In this document: in pieces, positions 1 to 5,156 of the stretch
How positions within the stretch are numbered: position 1 is the stretch's first letter
How the letters are laid out: every line of letters starts with the position of its first letter
NCBI GenBank assembly: GCA_007571225.1
Contig: RKRU01000046.1
Coordinates: 1 to 6,826, forward strand
From: Nitrosopumilaceae archaeon
GTDB lineage: Archaea > Thermoproteota > Nitrososphaeria > Nitrososphaerales > Nitrosopumilaceae
Length of the DNA stretch: 6,826 nt
Reading direction: 5' to 3'
Position numbers and translations under genes: made by a program
Notes under the pieces: generated by a model
What the model saw: the letters and a program-made list of their open reading frames with translations, nothing else
What the model was told of the DNA's origin: nothing
Databases searched by the model: none

Positions 1-1
1 A

Positions 2-337
2 ACATGGTTAGATACAGTAAGGAAGCGTATAGGTCTTGACGAACTGGATCCCCAACCATGCTGGGGGTTTGATGACCTTTTTCATAAGGCGGGAACCAAA
101 CTGTACAAAACCGCATATGCAATTGCAGGACAAAAACGCCAGAATGGGACAAAGTATTTTCGATACGATGAGTTTTATCTGTTAGAAGATTTTCGGTGGA
201 ACCGCTTTTTGGATGCCGTTGAATCAGGCAAAGTATTGGTAGACTTTGATGCTAGGACAGGCCACAACCACGGAACTAAATTCAGATTGCGCCAAGATGC
301 CTATCGGGATTTGTATGAAAAAGTTGCTAGAATCTGA
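2..337 (+). CDS. MvaI/BcnI-type restriction endonuclease, C-terminal fragment
   Basis: The 5' end lies outside the window; 111 codons are visible, ending in TGA. The visible part ends with a block reading VLVDFDARTGHNHGTKFR (about residues 79-96 of the fragment), followed by a short helix DAYRDLYEKVA. A terminal 'RTG-NHGTKFR' block is, as I recall, characteristic of MvaI/BcnI-family type II endonucleases, monomeric enzymes related to MutH that cut or nick short pseudo-palindromic DNA sites; its His belongs to the catalytic/recognition region. The catalytic acid-lysine motif would lie upstream and cannot be seen, so activity cannot be judged. The gene is more AT-rich and uses TTT, TTG and GAT more than the + strand genes further right, which suggests a separate origin. 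No partner methyltransferase is visible; it could lie upstream. It converges on the peptidase gene. The family assignment rests on recalled motif similarity only. Confidence 0.6.
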   Translation, partial: TWLDTVRKRIGLDELDPQPCWGFDDLFHKAGTKLYKTAYAIAGQKRQNGTKYFRYDEFYLLEDFRWNRFLDAVESGKVLVDFDARTGHNHGTKFRLRQDAYRDLYEKVARI

Positions 338-343
338 CATACC

Positions 344-361
344 AACCAATGCTATTTGGTT
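344..361. terminator. possible bidirectional terminator hairpin
   Basis: A perfect 6-bp inverted repeat (AACCAA / TTGGTT) with a 6-nt loop sits in the 51-bp gap between two convergent genes, 6 nt after the endonuclease stop. It is followed on the + strand by the AT-rich TATATAAATAA. The stem is short and lacks a proper T-run on either strand, so a terminator role is suggested mainly by position. Confidence 0.3.
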
Positions 362-388
362 ATATAAATAAACCGTGATGTTATAGTA

Positions 389-1024
389 TTAGGTTATGTA
401 TTGTGCCTTACCTGCTACGCTTACGATTACTGCCAATGTAACCAGTAAAAATGGTATGACGGGTGCTGCTATGACCACCAGTCCTTTATGAGCCCATGAG
501 CGATCAAAAGGTATTACAAATAGAGAGAATTTGTTGCAGTTTTGATCTTCAATTGAGATCACGTGTTTTTCCCATACGCGCTTCTGATGTGCCATCAGAA
601 AGGCCGCCATCTTTTTGGCCCTCGTTTCCTTGTATCTGGCAAATGGCGATGATCGTCTGCGTATGATCTGTGTTGTGTTGAGTGTAAGATTGTACATAAT
701 AAGTGAACATGCAAGCAATACGATGCTACCCAGTACAAGTAATACTGGCAAAAATTGTATTCCCTGAATAGAAGGTAGTGACACACATACAACAAGTAAA
801 ATAATACAGTCACCAGAAGCCACAACCTTAAACCTGTACAGTATAAGGACAAGCGTCAAACCTGCAACCATACTGAGAATTTCAGTCGGCTGTCGCCAGC
901 CGCCGTCTAATAACAACAATACAAGGCCCGTTCCCCCTGCTAGTACGTAGTAGAGGTCCCTGCCTGCTATGGTCCTGTACCGCAAATCCATGTATGAGTT
1001 GACGGCCAGTATACCCACACACAA
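389..1024 (-). CDS. archaeal prepilin/preflagellin peptidase (A24-type aspartic membrane protease)
   Basis: Probable membrane aspartyl protease that cleaves class III signal peptides of archaeal pilins/archaellins at the cytoplasmic face (FlaK/PibD type). Two aspartates are placed as in the family: D13 in MDLRYRTI, matching the first-helix 'D..R.I' signature, and D72 in ASGD (69-72), the GxGD position. The 59-residue spacing agrees with the roughly 61 of FlaK. Hydrophobic segments lie near 1-12, 24-40, 47-63, 73-87, 91-110 and 182-204. A basic soluble insertion at about 112-180 precedes the last helix. Oddities: the first Gly of GxGD is Ala. The first usable start is TTG and gives a helix 1 of only about 12 residues, although the frame stays open and hydrophobic upstream (IYRLVL), so the true start is uncertain. 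It ends in TAA and is the last gene of the operon, 22 nt after its neighbour. Likely substrates would be pilin-like proteins; the adjacent + strand surface proteins lack clear class III signals. Confidence 0.75.
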   Translation of the reverse strand: MCVGILAVNSYMDLRYRTIAGRDLYYVLAGGTGLVLLLLDGGWRQPTEILSMVAGLTLVLILYRFKVVASGDCIILLVVCVSLPSIQGIQFLPVLLVLGSIVLLACSLIMYNLTLNTTQIIRRRSSPFARYKETRAKKMAAFLMAHQKRVWEKHVISIEDQNCNKFSLFVIPFDRSWAHKGLVVIAAPVIPFLLVTLAVIVSVAGKAQYIT

Positions 1025-1046
1025 GACGAGGCGGTATATCTCCGTC

Positions 1047-1556
1047 TCAACTGCGTAAGAGAATATTGCGTATCTCCTCTCCTGTGCGGTCCACCCACAA
1101 GCTTAGGTTCAGAAGCTGGTTGTGCATACCACATATGCGTTCTACATCACAGATTATTCTCCGGTATTGCGCCCGCGGTAAAAGTCCGCGTCGGCGGAGC
1201 CTAGATAGTGCGTGCTGTACGCGATTCGTGTATACGGGCCAATCCTCAAAGAAACACAAGAGTGTGGGGAGCGGAAGTATGTTGCAGTTCATGGCCTTTG
1301 CAATACCATACACCTTGGCCAGGACACAGAGTTCAAAGAACGTTATATCCAGTCTGTTTGCAAGAATAAAACCGGTACCAACTTCAGTCAGGATAGGCCT
1401 GCCCATGCCATCCTCATGTATGACGAGGCCGTCTTCGGCCAGACGTTTGACCGTCACGCGGGAGGATGTACCTCGCTGTACGGATTCCAGTTCGTCGATG
1501 CGACGGACAAACGAGCGCCTACAGATCTGTCTCATTATGGTTTTATTTGTAGTCAC
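1047..1556 (-). CDS. small winged-helix-like DNA-binding protein (hypothetical)
   Basis: 169 aa, family not recognised. The N-terminal part is basic and patterned like a winged helix: a helix RRIDELESV (18-26), a putative recognition helix SSRVTVKRLAEDGLV (31-45) and a turn plus strand pair (HEDGMGRPILTEVG, 47-60) that could be the wing. The second half has another helix-rich stretch, NRVQHALSRLRRRGLLPR (111-128), which also resembles the 'LxxRGLL' end of a winged helix. No signal peptide or membrane segment is seen. The start is GTG, sharing GTGA with the stop of the ParB-like gene (4-nt overlap), so translation is probably coupled. A good Shine-Dalgarno site lies 9 nt upstream of this GTG. 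An alternative start is the ATG at codon 8. Its place between a ParB-like gene and a peptidase suggests a regulator of the locus; this is inference. Confidence 0.7.
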   Translation of the reverse strand: MTTNKTIMRQICRRSFVRRIDELESVQRGTSSRVTVKRLAEDGLVIHEDGMGRPILTEVGTGFILANRLDITFFELCVLAKVYGIAKAMNCNILPLPTLLCFFEDWPVYTNRVQHALSRLRRRGLLPRAQYRRIICDVERICGMHNQLLNLSLWVDRTGEEIRNILLRS

Positions 1557-2788
1557 TTGTACAGTATCACCCCTCTTATGTCAGGATGCCTACGTCCGAA
1601 CTCCTCCAAATCCTCGATACTGTCAAACTTGGCTATGTTGATGGCTTCATCATCATGTATGTTCAACATATCTACTGCTACAGATGGGACCGTCTTTGTT
1701 TCGATATCACGTAATACCGTTACGATATCCATTTCATTCACTGTAGAGACGCGCCGGGTGCGCAGGTCAACTAGTGTGGGCGTCTTTGTTGCCGGTATTA
1801 CCAGTATGTCCCGCTGATTTTTAAACAGGTTTCTTGCATGTCTGGTTTCGTCTTGTTGAAGATCCCCGTTTGGGGTTATGGTTGCAGGCTCATCTGCTGT
1901 TGTTTCTGTTGTTGGCGCCGCCATAACGGCTGCCGTCTGCTGCTCTGCCCTTGCGGTAGTTGTCGGTAACGAGGATAGCTGCCTATCACCTGTTATGGTA
2001 ACATTACTACTACCACTACAGATATCCGTCTCACCCACATCCGCCTGAAGGGAGGACAACATGATGGACACCTCTTCAGGAGAGGGCCATGCAAAGCGCG
2101 CGTCCGTCACGGGTCTGGCCCTTACTAGTTCGGAGATTCTCTGCGCCTGTGTGGCCTGCTGCTCTGTATCATGTTTGGATATCATATGTGGAATATAGTA
2201 CGGCAGAACAAACTGTGTCAGACGTGTCCCTAGATACGTGCAGAGCTCAACTAGGATGCTTCGAGCCTCTGAGTCCATCTCAAGTGAAAGAAACTTTTGG
2301 TATACCGTATCACGTACTTGGAGTATGTCCTCTACTAGACCAGAGTTCCCCACAGTCCCCGCAAAAGTACATGACAGATAATCTGCTATCCTCTTTAGAA
2401 GAAGGGGATTGCACCCGACAGGCCTACAGTTGTATCGCACATGTCTTATCAGAAGATCAGACTCGTCTGTGCATGTGTCAATCTGGCATTTTGCTGTAAT
2501 AATACCTGCCTCCATAGCCCCCATGTATGCGTCTGTATCTGCCAACAGATGATACTCCCCGTTGTCAATCTGTCCGACTCGGAGTACTGGTAGACTGGCG
2601 GGATCATTCTTTGCCACATTACGATAAGTCTCTATCTGTTTTCTGACCGGAATGGTAATGTCAAGCTCGTGTCTTTTGATATCATTTAGTGTCAGATATC
2701 TGATGACAACCTCGTTTTGAACTGGGTTGACTGACAATGACTGTGTCTGGGATGGTTGTGATTGGGATGATGGTGGGAATAGTGACAA
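1553..2788 (-). CDS. ParB/sulfiredoxin-fold-like protein, divergent
   Basis: 411 aa. After a Ser/Gln/Pro-rich N-terminus (1-20), residues about 25-118 resemble a ParB-type N-terminal domain: VVIRYLTLNDIK, then SLPVLRVGQIDNGEYHLLAD, then an acidic stretch with TDESDLLIRHV (107-117). Canonical ParB carries a GxRRxxA box for CTP/phosphate binding; here the equivalent is ADTDAYMGAMEAG (83-95), so that box is lost and classic CTPase-clamp function is doubtful. Residues 127-200 are helical. A low-complexity Thr/Ala/Glu-rich linker (about 255-320) leads to a distinct C-terminal domain (325-411) with DILVIPATKTPTLVDLRTR. The start is TTG, directly after the TAG of the TFB-like gene and in the same frame; a strong SD precedes it. 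The partner ParA ATPase is not visible. Roles in partition or in transcription control are both possible. Confidence is high that it is a gene, moderate for the fold. Confidence 0.65.
   Translation of the reverse strand: MSLFPPSSQSQPSQTQSLSVNPVQNEVVIRYLTLNDIKRHELDITIPVRKQIETYRNVAKNDPASLPVLRVGQIDNGEYHLLADTDAYMGAMEAGIITAKCQIDTCTDESDLLIRHVRYNCRPVGCNPLLLKRIADYLSCTFAGTVGNSGLVEDILQVRDTVYQKFLSLEMDSEARSILVELCTYLGTRLTQFVLPYYIPHMISKHDTEQQATQAQRISELVRARPVTDARFAWPSPEEVSIMLSSLQADVGETDICSGSSNVTITGDRQLSSLPTTTARAEQQTAAVMAAPTTETTADEPATITPNGDLQQDETRHARNLFKNQRDILVIPATKTPTLVDLRTRRVSTVNEMDIVTVLRDIETKTVPSVAVDMLNIHDDEAINIAKFDSIEDLEEFGRRHPDIRGVILYK
1566..1574 (-). promoter_or_regulatory. Shine-Dalgarno site for the 169-aa gene
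   Basis: Read on the minus strand this is AGGGGTGAT, with GGTGAT matching the archaeal 16S anti-SD complement (AGGAGGTGATC). It lies 9 nt upstream of the GTG at 1556 and inside the end of the preceding gene. It supports the GTG start and the 4-nt gene overlap. Confidence 0.55.
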
Positions 2789-3637
2789 CTACAGTCCACA
2801 CCTCCTCATTGCCATTTTGATGGCGGTCTTGGCTCTACTTTTATCTGAGCCACCTACCAAGAGTGGGAATATCTCCCGGGCTGCCGTCTTTATCTTCTCT
2901 GCTATCTCCGGCGGATACTCTGATGACAGATTGGATATCTCGTTGTGTAGTGGGAAGGCTTCTCCCTTCTTCATATCAAGAAAGCCGGTCTGCCGAAGAA
3001 TCATCTCCCCGTCTGGAGACATATACGAGGAGGCCTCCATTACAACCTTGAGGTATGGATGCGCGTGTCTGACACCCAGTCGTATTCGGATGATCTCCAA
3101 CAGATTTTGTTCATTGTATGGATACCCATAACACCTACAGACATTGTAAAATATCAGTACCAGTAGCTTGGCCTTTGTCATATTTACTCCGGCCTTTCGT
3201 AGTTTCTGGTACCACCTCCAGACATCCCTGCCCATATGGTTTGGAATACCCATCTTTTGGGATATATCAGAGACTACCGCCAGATCAGTAGAGGTATTGT
3301 CACACCTCACATACCGGCTACCCGCAATCGAGCTATCTGGACGTCCGCCAGTCTCCATCTCTAGAAACAGACTGGCTCTTGACCTTGCCGCAGTAGACAC
3401 CGTTGCAGCCGTCTGTGTATCTGCCTGCGCTGCTGCAGATGATAATACGGCCTTGGCAGCCCTGTACTCCACTCCTTTGACAACCCCGCACAGTCTACAG
3501 ACAATCTCGCCATCGTCTGCCACAACATCATACCTTGCATCGTGTAAACAACCAGACTCAGGATTAATTTTATGCATGACCTTTTTTGGGTAGTTTTTCG
3601 TATTTGATGCTTTTCGTCTTTTGTGCTTCCCTTCCAT
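2789..3637 (-). CDS. TFB/TFIIB-like transcription initiation factor, divergent
   Basis: 282 aa from the preferred ATG at 3637. A lysine/arginine-rich start is followed by a TFIIB-type zinc ribbon: C30, H32, C47 and C50 in GCLHDARYDV and GEIVCRLCGVV. Archaeal TFB uses this ribbon to contact RNA polymerase; Cys-x-His replaces the usual first Cys pair. An Ala/Thr-rich linker (about 60-90) is followed by one recognisable cyclin-like repeat (about 118-190: SDISQKMGIP, WRWYQKLRKAG, VLIFYNVCRCYGYPYNEQNL). The second repeat, needed in TFB for TBP/BRE contacts, is short and not recognisable (191-282). The ATG at 3697 would add 20 hydrophobic residues in front of the ribbon, which makes no sense for this protein, so it was not used. 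First gene of the four-gene operon. It ends in TAG, directly followed in frame by the next gene. It could direct polymerase to a special set of promoters; this is inference. Confidence 0.8.
   Translation of the reverse strand: MEGKHKRRKASNTKNYPKKVMHKINPESGCLHDARYDVVADDGEIVCRLCGVVKGVEYRAAKAVLSSAAAQADTQTAATVSTAARSRASLFLEMETGGRPDSSIAGSRYVRCDNTSTDLAVVSDISQKMGIPNHMGRDVWRWYQKLRKAGVNMTKAKLLVLIFYNVCRCYGYPYNEQNLLEIIRIRLGVRHAHPYLKVVMEASSYMSPDGEMILRQTGFLDMKKGEAFPLHNEISNLSSEYPPEIAEKIKTAAREIFPLLVGGSDKSRAKTAIKMAMRRCGL
2799..2806 (-). promoter_or_regulatory. strong Shine-Dalgarno site for the ParB-like gene
   Basis: On the minus strand this reads AGGAGGTG, an 8-nt match to the archaeal anti-SD complement, with 10 nt before the TTG at 2788. 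It also encodes Arg-Arg near the end of the TFB-like protein (AGG AGG), so it could be coincidental, but length and spacing favour real use and support the rare TTG start. Confidence 0.55.
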
Positions 3638-3655
3638 TGCAGATGTGGTAGTCAG

Positions 3656-3663
3656 AAAGATAA
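3656..3663 (-). promoter_or_regulatory. weak TATA-like element of the TFB operon
   Basis: On the minus strand TTATCTTT is centred about 22.5 nt upstream of the ATG at 3637. It is a poor TATA match and slightly too close for the spacing seen at the two + strand genes. It is the only AT-rich candidate at about the right place. Confidence 0.25.
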
Positions 3664-3669
3664 CTAGGA

Positions 3670-3861
3670 GTGGAGCACATTCTTGGGAACTCAACATACC
3701 AGAAGAACGTAAAGAAGCTGGGGCGAAATGACGCCTATGTACAACTAGATGTCATAAACGAGTTTTTGATGCTACATGTCGTACCCGAATACCATAACAG
3801 ACTGGCCATAACAGAAGAGGACAGAGTCATCAATGTGCGAACTGCCAATACAGATGACTAA
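3670..3861 (+). CDS. small hypothetical protein, 63 aa, or gene remnant
   Basis: Open from GTG at 3670 to TAA. First codon positions are strongly purine-biased (GTC ATA AAC GAG, GAA GAG GAC AGA), which is typical of real coding sequence here and makes the frame more believable than its antisense. The peptide is polar, has an aliphatic stretch VINEFLMLHVVP (about 28-39) and an acidic end. No family is recognised and no membrane segment is seen. No TATA box lies 25 nt upstream, and AGGAG at 3665-3669 directly abuts the GTG, so initiation is unexplained. It is divergent from the TFB-like gene, with starts 33 nt apart. It may be a small regulator or the tail of a truncated gene. Confidence 0.4.
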   Translation: MEHILGNSTYQKNVKKLGRNDAYVQLDVINEFLMLHVVPEYHNRLAITEEDRVINVRTANTDD

Positions 3862-4107
3862 AGCAACGTAATAGTTGTTAAACATCAGGAACTTGTCAAT
3901 TTTCCACGAATAGATTTTTGTCTTTATGTCTGGCTCCATTGATGGTGTCAGATACGAGTTAGTTGTGACTGTAGATGTATACAAGCAACATGCCAACATT
4001 CATGAAAAAATTCACAACTCGCAATACAAAAACAGTTATCAAATATACACATATTTATGTGGAAGCGGCAAGACTCCACGAAACAATCAAGAAATTTCTT
4101 GACAGGT
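3862..4107. other. region without a supportable gene
   Basis: About 250 AT-richer bases. Short open stretches exist on both strands: a 58-codon + frame from ATG 3926 to TGA 4102 containing LCGSGKTP, an overlapping + frame 3975-4172, and a minus frame from ATG 3939. None has a promoter at the expected spacing or an SD site, and they contradict one another. The stretch is best read as intergenic sequence or decayed coding sequence. Confidence 0.4.
4087..4102 (-). terminator. perfect 16-bp palindrome, possible terminator or operator
   Basis: TCAAGAAATTTCTTGA is a perfect palindrome. Read on the minus strand it can form a 6-bp stem with an AATT loop followed by TTGTTT, and it begins 5 nt after the stop of the possible small minus-strand gene, so it could end that transcript. 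As double-stranded DNA it could instead bind a dimeric regulator. Confidence 0.35.
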
Positions 4108-4263
4108 TCAGTCAGAGATACACTGACAGACAAGTACTCCGTCATGTATGGTCATTCCAATCATCATTATAGCCTCCTTATCGTGCCACGCCAGCCTCTC
4201 GATCAGCCATCGTGGAATTGTTATGTGGTGCTACACATACAGCCTGCCGTTTGGGGCGGCCAT
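4108..4263 (-). pseudogene. possible small minus-strand gene interrupted by TAG
   Basis: From ATG 4263 the frame reads MAAPNGRLYV, then TAG (4231-4233), then 40 further codons to TGA, beginning HHITIPRWLIERLAW and continuing through HDKEAIMMIGMTIHDGVLV. The second part looks protein-like (an amphipathic helix, then an aliphatic strand) and has no good start of its own before an internal ATG pair. AGGT 8 nt upstream of the ATG is a weak SD, and the palindromic TATA at 4311-4326 could fire in this direction with a leader of about 29 nt. The alternatives are a nonsense-mutated gene, readthrough of TAG, or chance. A + strand frame 4148-4321 (57 codons, hydrophobic) competes for the same DNA. Family unknown. 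Confidence 0.35.
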
Positions 4264-4310
4264 AGTTGTGTACCTAGAGTGTCACCATGACATCCATGCC
4301 ACAAATATGG

Positions 4311-4326
4311 GCTTTTTATAAAAAGC
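4311..4326 (+). promoter_or_regulatory. palindromic TATA box of the 248-aa gene
   Basis: GCTTTTTATAAAAAGC is a perfect 16-bp palindrome with a strong archaeal TATA box at its middle. Its centre is 25.5 nt upstream of the ATG at 4344, placing the transcription start at or next to that ATG (leaderless mRNA). This decides the start codon: an ATG at 4287 would lie upstream of the box. The symmetry would also allow transcription to the left. Confidence 0.65.
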
Positions 4327-4343
4327 AGGCCCGATTAGTAGGA

Positions 4344-5090
4344 ATGAATCGTATCTTTGTACTTGTAATGGCAATAACAGGCATGCTTTTGTGTGCTCCC
4401 GTACATACTGCTGCCACGTACAGCATACCACAACAGCAACACCCCCTTCCCCCTCAGTATATGATGCCCTGGCAGGAAATGCAGACAGAACTAAACTACA
4501 AAAAGACATCAATGGAGAATGCCACGCTTCAGACAACATGGCGTCTAGGCCACTCCATAGAGACAGGCGACTCGTACATGTACATAATATGCGGTAGCTA
4601 CACCATCCAAGAGATAAACTCAAGATGCTACACTCTGGAGATGAACTTTGTACACCAGACAACACATCATGCCTTTGGCGACATATGGATAATTGAAGCT
4701 ACATACAGCAGCAATAATTCGGTCAAAAAGAACACCATAATGTTTCTGGACATACATAAGATGATCATACACCCTACGTCGACATGGGACCACCAGCTAG
4801 CAGACAGCATCCAAGATACGATACTTCATCTGGCCGGATATGGAAAACAGAGTCTTGCCGTGGGATCACACTGGGGCGATATAGACACGTACTTTCACGA
4901 GGTGCCGCTTGCAATAGATGTCATACATGAGGGACAAGCCGTCTTGACATATACAACTACGGATATGTCACAGACGGTCATAGAACCCGGCCTCCCGTTT
5001 CCCACATACAGCAAGTGGTACGATCCCAACTATATCATGCCAAAACCGCGAGTGTTGCACGAATATTTGATGCTACCATCAGAGAACTGA
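4344..5090 (+). CDS. secreted protein with Sec signal peptide, 248 aa, unknown function
   Basis: The start at 4344 gives a textbook signal peptide: MNR, hydrophobic core IFVLVMAITGMLL, likely cleavage after PVHTA (about residue 23). The mature part starts with a Gln/Pro-rich stretch (IPQQQHPLPP, 28-37), then a mixed alpha/beta domain with two cysteines (C83, C95). Segments such as GYGKQSLAVGSHWGDI (165-180) and LPFPTYSKWYDPNY (217-230) recall a pattern I associate with secreted thaumarchaeal proteins of unknown role, but I cannot name a family. Sequons N59-A-T and N124-N-S could be glycosylated. No second membrane segment or C-terminal anchor is seen, so it is probably released or held by partners. 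It ends in TGA, 66 bp before the next + gene, which has its own promoter. An extra 19 residues from ATG 4287 would put a charged extension before the signal peptide and was rejected. Confidence 0.8.
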   Translation: MNRIFVLVMAITGMLLCAPVHTAATYSIPQQQHPLPPQYMMPWQEMQTELNYKKTSMENATLQTTWRLGHSIETGDSYMYIICGSYTIQEINSRCYTLEMNFVHQTTHHAFGDIWIIEATYSSNNSVKKNTIMFLDIHKMIIHPTSTWDHQLADSIQDTILHLAGYGKQSLAVGSHWGDIDTYFHEVPLAIDVIHEGQAVLTYTTTDMSQTVIEPGLPFPTYSKWYDPNYIMPKPRVLHEYLMLPSEN

Positions 5091-5127
5091 CCGGCTGTGG
5101 CAATAGGATAACAGGGACTGATTGTGG

Positions 5128-5135
5128 TTTAAAAG
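5128..5135 (+). promoter_or_regulatory. TATA box of the 479-aa gene
   Basis: TTTAAAAG is centred 25.5 nt upstream of the ATG at 5157, the same spacing as at the 248-aa gene, which predicts a leaderless transcript. It lies in the 66-bp gap, so the two + genes can be transcribed separately although they face the same way. Confidence 0.6.
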
Positions 5136-5156
5136 GTGCTCAGGTACAAGCTGTAA

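Noticed and set aside
359..371. TATATAAATAA as a + strand promoter with ATG at 396
   Set aside because: Spacing is tolerable, but the resulting 31-codon peptide is antisense to the end of the peptidase gene and looks like a shadow; the AT-rich stretch fits better as part of a terminator region between convergent genes.
1212..1817. Long + strand open frames over the minus operon (1066-1641, 1212-1817, 2089-2499, 2727-3131, 3168-3593)
   Set aside because: They are antisense to well-supported genes, lack promoters or SD sites and have shadow-like composition.
3638..3697. Upstream extension of the TFB-like protein from ATG 3697
   Set aside because: It would put a hydrophobic, signal-like 20 residues before a cytoplasmic zinc-ribbon protein; no TATA or SD supports it, and ATG 3637 starts a normal basic N-terminus.
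3926..4102. LCGSGKTP in a short + frame as a Walker A (P-loop) motif
   Set aside because: It lacks the GxxxxGK[ST] spacing with a preceding beta strand in a full-size domain, and the frame is only 58 codons with no initiation signals.
4287..4343. Upstream ATG for the secreted protein
   Set aside because: It lies upstream of the TATA box and would place a charged extension before the signal peptide; the ATG at 4344 fits the leaderless spacing.
4282..4665. Minus-strand 127-codon open frame
   Set aside because: Antisense to the signal peptide and mature region of the secreted protein; Ser/Cys/Leu-rich composition typical of a shadow.
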